The notes: generated by a model from the sequence alone, not told the origin. DNA of 12,933 nucleotides from Myxococcales bacterium (GCA_023248835.1 JAHFDU010000080.1:1-12933), one strand, 5' to 3'. Positions 1 to 7,390 are shown, numbered from the stretch's first letter. Numbers and translations are program-made.

Positions 1-632
1 ATGTTGAAGTTGAGATCGCTGATCGCATAGCTCGATGCGACGGTGTCGGTCTTGGCGTTGGTGGTGGTGAGCACCAGTTCAGGCAGCCCATGGAGTGCTG
101 TCAATCCTGCCCACGGCACCAGATTCAGCGTCGCGGATTGATTGTTCGCCAGGGTCAAGTTCCTGAGCGGGACGCGTGCGACACCCGAGCATTTTTCGGC
201 GGAGGTGGAGACCGTCGCGGTCTCGGTGAACTTGATCGAATCGGGGTGCTTGGCCTCGATTGAAGCGGTGTCGAGTTCAGCTTGGCCCTTCATCGCCACC
301 AGCTCGTACTGCCCGGCGCTTGGAAAGAAAACCGCGTACTCTGCAATTCCGAGCGGCACAGCCTGCGGCGATGGTCCCGAAGTCGTGCGTACCTTGAGTG
401 TCAAGTCGGCGAAGGTGGTGCCATCTACGGTTACAATCTTGTGATCTTGCGGATGCTGCAGCAGCACGCGCAGCGTCGAGTTGGTGGCGACGGGCGCGTT
501 GTCCTCCGCCTCCGGACTTCTGCCGACAAACGAGAAGCGAACGGTTCCGTGCTCTCCCAGGATACCGCTACTGATGTTGCAGGCGGGCAAAACGATTCCC
601 GATAGTGCGGCGAGCGCGATTCGAGTTTTCAT
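1..632 (-). CDS. Predicted lipoprotein of unknown function, partial (C-terminus beyond left edge)
   Basis: An open frame runs from the ATG at 632 to the window edge without a stop, giving at least 210 residues. The N-terminus is a lipoprotein signal: basic start (MKTR), hydrophobic stretch, then the lipobox LPAC with the lipidated Cys at residue 18. Asn follows the Cys, so outer-membrane sorting is expected in a Gram-negative cell. The mature part is rich in Thr, Val and Ser with alternating hydrophobic residues, as in secreted beta-sandwich domains, but I recognise no family. The ATG at 632 is preceded by AAAAAAGGGGG at a good Shine-Dalgarno distance. Another in-frame ATG at 662 has no such site and would put 10 extra residues before the signal. 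The gene follows the NHL lipoprotein gene by 81 bp on the same strand with no obvious terminator between, so the two are probably co-transcribed. Confidence 0.8.
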   Translation of the reverse strand, partial: MKTRIALAALSGIVLPACNISSGILGEHGTVRFSFVGRSPEAEDNAPVATNSTLRVLLQHPQDHKIVTVDGTTFADLTLKVRTTSGPSPQAVPLGIAEYAVFFPSAGQYELVAMKGQAELDTASIEAKHPDSIKFTETATVSTSAEKCSGVARVPLRNLTLANNQSATLNLVPWAGLTALHGLPELVLTTTNAKTDTVASSYAISDLNFN

Positions 633-713
633 GGCGACGACCCCCTTTTTTGGCGATTCCATGACGGGCTGGCCGCTTGGTCAATCGATTTCAAAACGTT
701 TGGGTGACGACGA
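633..713 (-). promoter_or_regulatory. Short spacer with ribosome binding site of the second lipoprotein gene
   Basis: Read on the minus strand, this 81-bp gap holds AAAAAAGGGGG about nine bases before the ATG at 632, the likely ribosome binding site. I see no GC-rich hairpin followed by a T run, so read-through from the NHL lipoprotein gene is likely. Confidence 0.4.
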
Positions 714-3700
714 TCACGGATTTTGTTGCAAAAGGCGACTGACACCGTCGATGCGCTGCACTTGGTCGCCGTGGGTGGCGGAGAGCCAGAGGCGTGTTTG
801 AAACAGGGTGGTGTTTTCTACCGCCAAACCGCCCGACCCATCCACCGTGAATCCGTCAGCGGCGCCGTAACTTCGGTGCGCCGCGGTACCGGTTGTAGCA
901 TCACGATCGAAGGCAATGACGCGGCCCAGATCGCGATCGAGTACATAGATGAATGTACCGTCGCTATCGATAGCGGTGGGGCCGGCCAGCAATGTTCGAT
1001 CGCTCTCAGTGTTGCCGGGCAAGCGCGCCGAAAAATTGGGCTGCCCGAGGACGTCGCGGGCGGCAGCGCTGTTCGCAAGCGGCGTCGAAAAACGCAACAC
1101 TCGGTTGTTGCCGCTGTCGGCAACATAGAGCGCACTGGCGATGACGCGCAAGCCAATGGGAAAAAGCAACGTGCTTGCCGACGGCCCGTCGAGGCCCTGA
1201 TTGGGCTGGTTGTCGGTGAAAGTTGTTTGGCCGATCACCGCGTCTGCGGCCTGGCCGTTGCTGGTGGGGAAGCTGTTCCACTCCAGCACGCGATGGTTGC
1301 CGGTGTCGGCAACATAAAGATGTGTGCCGTCGAAATATACGCCCTCGGGATTGCGCAAGGTCGCGGCAGTTGCACTAGCGCCGGCATTGGCGGCGCTTCC
1401 CGAAAAGCCAGTTTGACCGAGGACGAGCTCGGCGGTGGTTGAGGAGGAGGCGCGGTCAAACACCAAAACGCGATGGTTGCCGCTGTCGGCGATGATCACC
1501 CGCGTGGAGTCGACGTAAACGCCTTTAGGAGATTGCAGTGTGCTCGCCGACGCAGCCGCGCCCGAGTTTGGCAACGCCAGCGCACCGTCGGGCTGTCCAT
1601 AGACCACCGTCGGAGTTCCGCCAGGACTGTCGCTCGGCAACGCCAAGACGCGGTGGTGATCGCTGTCGGCGACATAGAGCAGATTGCCGTAACGAGCCAC
1701 TCCGCGCGGCGATTGCACCACACCTCCTTGCGCGGTGGTCGATTGGTTAAATCCGTTCGACACGGCGGTCGGCTGACCGAGAGCCAAATCGGCCAGCGGT
1801 GGACTTGCCATCGGCAGCAAACTCGGCTGCGAGAAGCCGAGCACTCGATGGTTGCCACCGTCGGCGACTAACAAAGTTTTATCGTCGCCGCTGATGCCCG
1901 CCGGCGCGCTCAGCGACGCAGCGCTGATGCCACCCGAATTGACAGTGGCCGATTGATCGTTTGGTTGTCCGACTCGCCCGATGGCAAGTCCAGAGTTTTG
2001 ATCAAAAACCCGCACCCGGTGCGAGTCGGCTTCGGCCACGATCAAGTTGCCACCAGCGACGGTGATGCCGCGTGGTCTGAGGACGCTCAAACTTGTCGTC
2101 GCCGGCGCGGTGGCGCTGCCATCGGCGCGGTAGTTCCAATTGTTCACGGTGGCGCCATCGGCTTGCCCGATCACGAGAGCGAGCGTGGGACTGGTAGTGG
2201 CGTTGTCGTAGCGCAGGACGCGGTTGTTTTCGGTATCCGCAACCCACAGACTGGCGCCGGCCAAATGCAAGCCAGTCGGCAAGTTGAATCCGTTTGCCAC
2301 CGCGGCGCGCACGCCTTGGCCGCGATTGGCCAGATTGGCGGTGAAGTTCGCCTGCCCAATCACTGCGTCTGCCGCCTGTCCGTTGCTGGTCGGAAAGGTG
2401 TTCCAACCGAGGATGCGGTGGTTCAAGCGATCGGAAACAAACAGGTGCGTACCGTCGGAGGCGACTCCGGTCGGGGCAAAGAAACCATCGCTGTCAGCGT
2501 CGGAAAAGCCGTCTTGCGGATTGAGATCACCACGGCCGCGATTGGGGCGATTGCCGCTGAAGTTAGATTGTCCTAGTACCAAATCGGCGGCGGCGCCGGT
2601 TTGCGTCGGCACCGTGTTCCAAATCAGCACGCGGTGGTTTTCGGTGTCGGCCACAATCAAATGCGTACCGTCGAGGGCGACACCAGCGGGACCGGAAAGT
2701 CGCGCTGCACTTGGTGTGTGCTGATCGAGATTGGGCACGAACGACTGCGCGTCTGTTTGTCCGAGCACGACGGTGGCAGCAGCGCCGGTGGCCAGGCCAC
2801 TGCGTGAATAGAGCAGTACTCGGTTGTTGCCGCGATCGGTCACCGCTACGGTGTCGCTTGTTAGTGCGACGTCGGCCGGATCGGCCAGCGTCGTGGCGGA
2901 AATGCCGCGATAGTCGGCGCGCGACAAGTTGGTGGAAAAGCCGGCCTGGCCCAGCACCGCGGTGGCGGGTTCAAAGTTGTCGCTTGGGACGTGATCCAAA
3001 ATCAGCAGCCGGTTGCTGTCGGGCGCCAGCAATACACGGCTGGCGCCGCTGACGGCGCTGTCGTTGTGGCTGAGCGTCGAGGCCGAGATCGGACTGCGCA
3101 CCTGCCGGGCTCCATCGGGCTGGCCGAGAGTGGTTTGAAAGTCGGTCGGCTCGGTCGGCACGTTGGTATAGATCGCAATTCGATCCCCGCCACTGTCGCG
3201 CACGGCGAGGCCACTGCCGACGCGTGCCACACCACCCGCGACGCGAAATGCGTCCGGTTGCACCGCCGAGGAGCCGCTGGTCACTTGAAAATCATAGGCC
3301 GCATTCATGGTGAAAGAGGGCACATGCGCCATCGGAATGCCATCGCGGCTCGATACAAACAGGCCGGTCGAAACCAAGGCGACGCCGATTGGCTGCTGCA
3401 GCGGCGTCGCGCCGATATCGCCGTCGCTGGAAAACAGCGTCGGTTGCCCAATCGCCAGCGAGGCGGGCTGGCCAACTTCGGTAGGAAAGCTGTTCCAAAT
3501 CAGCAAACGATGATTGAGCGTGTCGACTACCGCCACCCGGTTGCCGTCGCTGTCGATGGCGCCGGGACTGTTGAGAGTGCTTCCCGTCACCGGATCGCCC
3601 GGGGCAGCCGCCGAAAAATCGGGCTCGCCGAGGACCAAATCCGCGGGTGTTTCATTTGCGGTGGGAATGGTTTTCCAGAGGAGGACGCGATTGCCGACCG

Positions 3701-4469
3701 AGGCGGCCAGCTTGGTGCCGTCCGACCAGAGACCATTGACCCCGCTTTGAAAAACCGCCGCGCTATTGCCGCTTTGCCGACTGTCGAGATCGGGCTGCCC
3801 CAGCACTACCACTGGCCGATCATCGGGACTTGATGGCAGGCCGCTGAAAATCAAAATGCGATTGTTGGTGCCGAGATAAAGGTGCTGCCCGTCGAAAAAT
3901 GCGGCTCGAATGGTGCTCGAAAGATTGCGCACATAGGCTGCGAGCGTGGCCGACGACAGGCTGTCGGTGCCGTAGCTCGACGAACTGTTGCCGCCGGGGC
4001 GCGCGGTGGCGCCATAGCGACCGCTTTGCCCGATCAACCCTTCGACCCGTTTGGGTTCGATTTGGACCGCTTCGATGAGGTTTGCGCTTTCATTGCCCTG
4101 CTTGCGAAACAGGATCGCGCTCAAGGCTGCCGTGTCATACGAGATCGACAGCACCAGATCGTCCGCAAGTTGCACTCCGTCTTCCAGCGTGACGACGCAA
4201 ACGCTCGGACCATACGCGTCCAGCGTAAGTTCCGAAGGCACCGCCTCTTCACTTAACTGCGCGATCACGGTGTTGTCGTGCGCGTCCTCGTGACCGGTCA
4301 GCTGGCGCGGCAGGCTGAGCACGCAGTGCCCGACGGTGCAACCCGGCCGCAAGTCAGACGCCCGGCAGGTTCCGCTCTGCGGCGTTCCCATGTCGATGTT
4401 GTCGACGACGGGGTGGGGATGGCAGGCGAGCAGAAAAGCAGGAATAAGCGCAAAACCGAAACGTTTCAT
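714..4469 (-). CDS. Giant NHL-repeat beta-propeller lipoprotein
   Basis: A 1251-residue predicted surface lipoprotein. The signal (MKRFGFALIPAFLLAC) ends in the lipobox LLAC with Cys16; His at +2 argues for the outer membrane. Residues 17-185 form a non-repeated region with Cys at 35, 44, 49 and 91. From about residue 190 to the end there are about 18 units of roughly 50-72 residues. Each carries a pattern like VAD-x-x-NHRVL-x-(W/F), then P-T, A-D-L-V-L-G-Q and N-F-S. Conserved Arg of successive units lie near 204, 261, 321, 430, 487, 550, 613, 685, 750, 818, 875, 940, 1000, 1060, 1123 and 1183, with degenerate units near 380 and 1239. This is the NHL type of beta-propeller; such proteins usually bind ligands or partners, and no enzymatic residues are evident. 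The start at 4469 is preferred over an in-frame ATG at 4538 because it has AAAGGA upstream and begins the signal peptide. The target is unknown. Confidence 0.9.
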   Translation of the reverse strand: MKRFGFALIPAFLLACHPHPVVDNIDMGTPQSGTCRASDLRPGCTVGHCVLSLPRQLTGHEDAHDNTVIAQLSEEAVPSELTLDAYGPSVCVVTLEDGVQLADDLVLSISYDTAALSAILFRKQGNESANLIEAVQIEPKRVEGLIGQSGRYGATARPGGNSSSSYGTDSLSSATLAAYVRNLSSTIRAAFFDGQHLYLGTNNRILIFSGLPSSPDDRPVVVLGQPDLDSRQSGNSAAVFQSGVNGLWSDGTKLAASVGNRVLLWKTIPTANETPADLVLGEPDFSAAAPGDPVTGSTLNSPGAIDSDGNRVAVVDTLNHRLLIWNSFPTEVGQPASLAIGQPTLFSSDGDIGATPLQQPIGVALVSTGLFVSSRDGIPMAHVPSFTMNAAYDFQVTSGSSAVQPDAFRVAGGVARVGSGLAVRDSGGDRIAIYTNVPTEPTDFQTTLGQPDGARQVRSPISASTLSHNDSAVSGASRVLLAPDSNRLLILDHVPSDNFEPATAVLGQAGFSTNLSRADYRGISATTLADPADVALTSDTVAVTDRGNNRVLLYSRSGLATGAAATVVLGQTDAQSFVPNLDQHTPSAARLSGPAGVALDGTHLIVADTENHRVLIWNTVPTQTGAAADLVLGQSNFSGNRPNRGRGDLNPQDGFSDADSDGFFAPTGVASDGTHLFVSDRLNHRILGWNTFPTSNGQAADAVIGQANFTANLANRGQGVRAAVANGFNLPTGLHLAGASLWVADTENNRVLRYDNATTSPTLALVIGQADGATVNNWNYRADGSATAPATTSLSVLRPRGITVAGGNLIVAEADSHRVRVFDQNSGLAIGRVGQPNDQSATVNSGGISAASLSAPAGISGDDKTLLVADGGNHRVLGFSQPSLLPMASPPLADLALGQPTAVSNGFNQSTTAQGGVVQSPRGVARYGNLLYVADSDHHRVLALPSDSPGGTPTVVYGQPDGALALPNSGAAASASTLQSPKGVYVDSTRVIIADSGNHRVLVFDRASSSTTAELVLGQTGFSGSAANAGASATAATLRNPEGVYFDGTHLYVADTGNHRVLEWNSFPTSNGQAADAVIGQTTFTDNQPNQGLDGPSASTLLFPIGLRVIASALYVADSGNNRVLRFSTPLANSAAARDVLGQPNFSARLPGNTESDRTLLAGPTAIDSDGTFIYVLDRDLGRVIAFDRDATTGTAAHRSYGAADGFTVDGSGGLAVENTTLFQTRLWLSATHGDQVQRIDGVSRLLQQNP

Positions 4470-4582
4470 GGTCGCGTCCTTTCGCAGGATGAAGATGATG
4501 GCGTTCAATTGGTTGCCAAGGTCGCGCAGATCATTCAAAACGATCGGGACGTAGCATGTTCAGCGCCAGATGCAAAGCCGCT

Positions 4583-4613
4583 TTCCGAAAAAGTAGCGGT
4601 TCACCGCTCGGAA
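4583..4613. repeat. Small compound inverted repeat upstream of the NHL lipoprotein gene
   Basis: AGCGGT (4595-4600) and ACCGCT (4603-4608) are a perfect inverted pair separated by TC. They are bracketed by TTCCGA (4583-4588) and TCGGAA (4608-4613). The site lies about 115-145 bp upstream of the NHL start. No T run follows, so an operator or a DNA-structure element is more likely than a terminator. Function unproven. Confidence 0.4.
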
Positions 4614-4620
4614 GAAAATC

Positions 4621-4857
4621 ACAGGGAGATCAGGAGTTCAGGAGGATAGATTTCTTGGTTTGAGAGAATGTAACCGTTCAAACCCCCAAGCGCCGCTCGC
4701 CCTGAGCTTGTCGAAGGGCAGACTCCATTAGTGTTTTAGCCCTTCGACTTCGCTGCGCTCCGCTCAGGGTGCCCGGACAAGGGGAGCGTGACGCCTACGA
4801 TAGAATTCTTATTCTGAACAAAGAAAATCTGTCTCCTTGATCTCCTGATCTCCCTGT
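4621..4857. mobile_element. MITE-like nested inverted repeat (non-coding)
   Basis: The outer arms begin with ACAGGGAGATCAGGAG at 4621-4636 on the plus strand. The exact same 16 bases occur inverted at 4842-4857, and similarity continues imperfectly inward for about 20 more bases (to about 4656 and 4821). Inside lies a second, nearly concentric inverted repeat: CCCTGAGCTTGTCGAAGGGC (4700-4719) against a longer arm at 4739-4769 that begins GCCCTTCGAC and ends GCTCAGGG. The centres of outer and inner repeats differ by only about 5 bp. AAAATC occurs just left (4615-4620) and just right (4860-4865), a possible but imperfectly placed target-site duplication. No transposase is present, so this would be a non-autonomous element or REP-type repeat. 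It lies between divergent gene starts, so it is not a transcription terminator. Confidence 0.55.
4700..4769. repeat. REP-like palindrome with one short and one long arm (copy 1)
   Basis: The left arm is the 20-base CCCTGAGCTTGTCGAAGGGC. The right arm has the matching ends GCCCTTCGAC (4739-4748) and GCTCAGGG (4762-4769), with 13 extra bases between them rich in CGCTGCGCTC. The GTCGAAGGG/CCTGAGC core recurs in opposite orientation at 5895-5946. Palindromes with this core are, from memory, widespread interspersed repeats in many bacterial genomes. The role is unknown. Confidence 0.7.
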
Positions 4858-4949
4858 TAAAAATCTGCTTGGCGCGAAGGGTTCTTCGAAAATGCCTTCA
4901 AGTTCAAAGAGTTGTTCGCCGTTTGCAATTTTTTGAAAGCCGGAGTGTC

Positions 4950-5864
4950 ATGGGCAGGGTGACGCCGTCTTTGTCGCTCTATTTGGTTGGGCTGCACCGC
5001 ACGCTCGGCGCGGATCCGAATTTCTACGTCGAAGTGGCGAGGATTGCCGACGAGCTCGGCATCGATCAGCTCGCAGTCTCCGATCATGTTGTCATGGGCG
5101 AGCGGGTTGACCGATATCCGTACGGGCCGTTTCCGTTTGGGCCGGATGAGCCGTGGCTCGAGCCGCTGACGATGCTGGCAGCTATAGCCGCGGTGACCAA
5201 GCGCATTCGTCTGTGCACGTCGATCTTGATTGCGCCGTTACGACCCGCTGCGCTGCTGGCCAAGACAGTGGCGACGCTCGATGCGCTGTCGCAAGGTCGG
5301 GTTGACCTCGGGGTCGGTATCGGCTGGCAACAGGAGGAGTTTGAGGCCCAGGCGATTCCGTTTTCCGATCGCTGGAAGCGCACCGACGACACCCTGCGCG
5401 CCTGTCGCGCACTGTGGCAAAGTGCGCCGGCGAATTTTTCTTCAGCAACGGTATCGTTCGACAAGATTTTTTGCAGTCCGCGACCGGCCCAAGCGCGGCT
5501 GCCGATTTGGTTTGGTGCCGCGATGAGCGAAAAAATGGCGGCGCGCATTGCTGAATATGGAGATGGTTGGCTGCCGCTCGGCGCCCCGTCGGTGGAGGAG
5601 ATCGATAAGGGCGCGAAACTTTTGCACAGTGCTTTCGCCGCGGTGAGGCGCGCGCCGAGTGAATTGAAGATTCGCTCCGGCCTCAAGTTGCAAAGCGCTG
5701 CAGACGGCAAGCCCGATTTTGCGGCGACGTTCGCGCCCTGTGAAAAGCTGCGCGCGGTCGGCGCCACCCATTTTTCGCTGGCGCTGCCGCCGGTCAAAAC
5801 CCTCGACGCGGCGCGCGCTTTCCTTGAGCCATTCGCGGCCGCATTTCAGCCCTACAAAGGTTAG
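4950..5864 (+). CDS. LLM-class flavin/F420-dependent oxidoreductase
   Basis: A 304-residue protein of the bacterial luciferase-like monooxygenase fold (TIM barrel), most like the probable F420-dependent oxidoreductases typified by mycobacterial Rv2161c. Visible family landmarks are SDHVV (residues 44-48), WLEPLTMLAAIAAVT (69-83), APLRPAALLAKTVATLD (95-111), GRVDLGVGIGWQQEEF (116-131), PIWFGA (185-190) and GDGWLP (204-209). Length is normal for the family. Members transfer hydride or activate oxygen using F420 or FMN; the cofactor and substrate cannot be decided from sequence alone. The ATG at 4950 has CGGAG just upstream and starts shortly before the first barrel strand. A longer reading from a TTG at 4869 would add 27 Arg-rich residues not typical of the family. 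It is transcribed alone, diverging from the NHL gene and converging on the alcohol dehydrogenase. Confidence 0.88.
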   Translation: MGRVTPSLSLYLVGLHRTLGADPNFYVEVARIADELGIDQLAVSDHVVMGERVDRYPYGPFPFGPDEPWLEPLTMLAAIAAVTKRIRLCTSILIAPLRPAALLAKTVATLDALSQGRVDLGVGIGWQQEEFEAQAIPFSDRWKRTDDTLRACRALWQSAPANFSSATVSFDKIFCSPRPAQARLPIWFGAAMSEKMAARIAEYGDGWLPLGAPSVEEIDKGAKLLHSAFAAVRRAPSELKIRSGLKLQSAADGKPDFAATFAPCEKLRAVGATHFSLALPPVKTLDAARAFLEPFAAAFQPYKG

Positions 5865-6040
5865 TCGCAATACCGTTCACTTAACACCGTGCATGCTGAG
5901 CGGAGCGCGAAGCGCGGAGTCGAAGCACCCTTCGACAGGCTCAGGGCGCGCGGGTGTCGCAACCCCCGATTATGCTGAGCTCCGTCGAAGCACGCTCAGG
6001 ACGCACGGATTTTGGGTCTTAAGTGAAACGTGATTTGGGT
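5865..6040. terminator. Convergent intergenic region with palindromes, possible bidirectional terminator
   Basis: The region separates the ends of the LLM gene (plus) and the alcohol dehydrogenase gene (minus). It holds a REP-like palindrome (5895-5946), a further inverted pair CTGAGC/GCTCAG (5975-5980 and 5994-5999), and an outer inverted pair CGTTCACTTAA (5874-5884) against TTAAGTGAAACG (6019-6030). Strong stem-loops are possible and could end transcription from both sides. There is no classical T run directly after any stem, so the terminator role is inferred from position only. Confidence 0.4.
5874..6030. repeat. REP/MITE-like nested inverted repeat (copy 2, reversed)
   Basis: CCCTTCGACAGGCTCAGGG (5928-5946) pairs with a longer arm at 5895-5926 that starts GCTGAGCGGAGC and ends GTCGAAGC. 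As in copy 1 at 4700-4769, one arm is short and the other carries an insertion rich in GAGCGCGAAGC, but the long arm is now on the left, so the element is inverted relative to copy 1. Outer arms also pair: CGTTCACTTAA (5874-5884) with TTAAGTGAAACG (6019-6030), and CCGTGCATGCTGAGCG (5888-5903) with the complement of CGCTCAGGACGCACGG (5993-6008) at 14 of 16 positions. Confidence 0.55.
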
Positions 6041-7153
6041 TTAGTCGAGAACAATCACGCTGCGCAGCGTGCGGCCTTTTTCCATCGACTCGAAGCCGAC
6101 ATTGATTTGGTCGAGCGTCAGCCGTTCGGTGATGAGCTCGTCGAGTTTGAGGCGGCCTTGCTGATAGAGCGCGAGTAGGCGCGGCACGTCGCGCGCCATG
6201 TTGGCCGACCCGTAGAGCGATCCGACAAGCGATCGCTCTTCGAGTGAAAGCAGGCAAGCCGGCAAAGCGACGTCGACGCCAAAGCCGGCGACCCCGACGA
6301 CCACTGCTTTACCGCCGCGTCGCACCGAGAGAAATGCTTGGCGAATCACCTCGGGTGATCCAATCGCTTCAAATGCGTAATCGACGCCGATGCCTGAGGT
6401 TAGAGCGCGCACCTCGTCGGAACTTTCACTGATGCCGGCGACGTTGAGCGTGTCGGTGGCGCCGAAAATCTTTGCGGCTTCGAGTTTCTTGGCGACGACG
6501 TCGACCGCGATGATGCGCGCGGCGCCGCATAGCGCTGCCCCCTGAATGACGTTGAGCCCAATGCCGCCGCAGCCGAACACCGCCACGGTTTCACCGGGGC
6601 ATACCCGCGCAGTGTTGATCACCGCGCCGACGCCGGTGATCACACTGCAGGCGATGAGACAGGCGCGATCAAGCGGGATGTCTTTGGCGATCGAAATCGC
6701 TTGGCTGGCGTCGACCAATGTGCGGGTGGTGAAAGTGCCCAGTCCACAAAAATGGGCGATGGGAGAGCCATTTTTTTCAAATGCGATTTGCTCACCGGCA
6801 AGTGCGGTCTGGATGCCGCTCTCGCACAGGTGCAGATGGCCACTGCGACAGTAGAGGCAGTGGCCGCAGGTGGCGATGCTCGACAGGACGACGTGATCGC
6901 CAGGGCGCAAATGTTTGACGTTGCGGCCGACTTCTTCGACGACGCCGGCGCCTTCGTGTCCGATCACCACAGGAGGTGGATAGGGCAGGGCAGCTCTGAG
7001 AACGGATACATCGGTGTGACAGATGCCGGTCGCCGCAATTCGCACCACCACCTGATTGTCCGCCGGCGGTCGAACGGTGACCTCTTCGATGGTTAGCGGA
7101 ACGTTGTAGTCGTACATCACGGCAGCTCGCGCGGTGCGAGTGTTGGTAGACAT
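6041..7153 (-). CDS. Zinc-dependent medium-chain alcohol dehydrogenase
   Basis: A 370-residue cytosolic enzyme of the zinc MDR family, class III-like in layout, expected to interconvert an alcohol and its aldehyde with NAD(H). Catalytic zinc ligands are visible: Cys45 in GICHTD, His66 in GHEGAG and Cys169 before VITGVGA. The four structural-zinc cysteines are 96, 99, 102 and 110 (CGHCLYCRSGHLHLC). The nucleotide-binding glycine motif GCGGIG is at 194-199, and Asp218 at the end of the following strand favours NAD over NADP. All key residues are present and the length is normal. The ATG at 7153 gives a standard N-terminus but no good ribosome binding site precedes it, so a very short leader or a weak start is possible. 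The substrate cannot be named; relatives act on glutathione or mycothiol adducts, fatty alcohols or terpenoid alcohols. The gene ends 176 bp from the convergent LLM gene. Confidence 0.92.
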   Translation of the reverse strand: MSTNTRTARAAVMYDYNVPLTIEEVTVRPPADNQVVVRIAATGICHTDVSVLRAALPYPPPVVIGHEGAGVVEEVGRNVKHLRPGDHVVLSSIATCGHCLYCRSGHLHLCESGIQTALAGEQIAFEKNGSPIAHFCGLGTFTTRTLVDASQAISIAKDIPLDRACLIACSVITGVGAVINTARVCPGETVAVFGCGGIGLNVIQGAALCGAARIIAVDVVAKKLEAAKIFGATDTLNVAGISESSDEVRALTSGIGVDYAFEAIGSPEVIRQAFLSVRRGGKAVVVGVAGFGVDVALPACLLSLEERSLVGSLYGSANMARDVPRLLALYQQGRLKLDELITERLTLDQINVGFESMEKGRTLRSVIVLD

Positions 7154-7390
7154 TTCGCCAGAGTACCACAGAGTACCCGCTCGACTTCGAAACTGAAAAC
7201 ATGTTTGCGTTTGTAGGAGACGTTCCTTTCGGTCGCTCTAACCGCGCGAGTTTCAGAAACTTGCCGATGAATACGATGACCAGGCAAACCGTGCAGCGAG
7301 TTGGCGACGACGCTGTGGCAGTTGCACGGCTTCCAGTTTCACGACTGTGTTACTTTCTCTTTTCGTGCAAAAGGCAGCCAATTTTTACTA
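7154..7390 (-). promoter_or_regulatory. Upstream region of the alcohol dehydrogenase gene
   Basis: No supported gene lies here. Two copies of CAGAGTACC at 7159-7167 and 7169-7177 repeat with a 10-bp period directly before the start. Read on the minus strand each contains TACTCT, a possible -10 element, with TTTTCA about 18 bp upstream of the distal copy. That would put transcription start within about ten bases of the ATG and would fit the missing ribosome binding site. A perfect 10-bp palindrome AAACATGTTT lies at 7197-7206, about 45 bp before the gene, and could be an operator. A weak CTTTT/AAAAG stem (7359-7373) lies after the end of the AAA+ gene. All of this is suggestive only. Confidence 0.3.

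Larger units (their letters stand above)
4470..4949. other. Divergent intergenic region between NHL lipoprotein and LLM oxidoreductase genes
   Basis: No convincing gene lies here. It must hold the promoters of both flanking genes, but I could not pick a clear -35/-10 pair on either strand. On the minus strand AAAGGA precedes the NHL start; on the plus strand CGGAG precedes the LLM start at 4950. Nearly half of the region is a nested inverted repeat (listed separately), and a small hairpin lies at 4583-4613. Confidence 0.6.

Noticed and set aside
723..3833. A series of long plus-strand open frames (723-1442, 1473-1871, 1953-2576, 2991-3833) opposite the NHL gene.
   Set aside because: They mirror the repeat units of the minus-strand NHL gene, show no recognisable domain and contain repeated antisense versions of the same motifs. 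The minus-strand frame has a signal peptide and family repeats, so it is the real gene.
714..4469. The regular repeats of the NHL gene considered as a CRISPR array or DNA satellite.
   Set aside because: The periodicity is at protein level (about 60 codons) with diverged codons, not short identical DNA repeats with unique spacers.
4470..4538. Longer start of the NHL lipoprotein at 4538.
   Set aside because: It would bury the lipoprotein signal 23 residues in; the ATG at 4469 has an AAAGGA site and an ideal signal peptide.
4869..4949. N-terminal extension of the LLM oxidoreductase from a TTG at 4869.
   Set aside because: It adds 27 Arg-rich residues not found in the family, and the ATG at 4950 has CGGAG upstream and a normal N-terminus.
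5084..5870. Long minus-strand frames opposite the LLM oxidoreductase gene.
   Set aside because: Antisense shadows of a GC-rich gene; their translations show no family motifs, whereas the plus strand has clear LLM landmarks.
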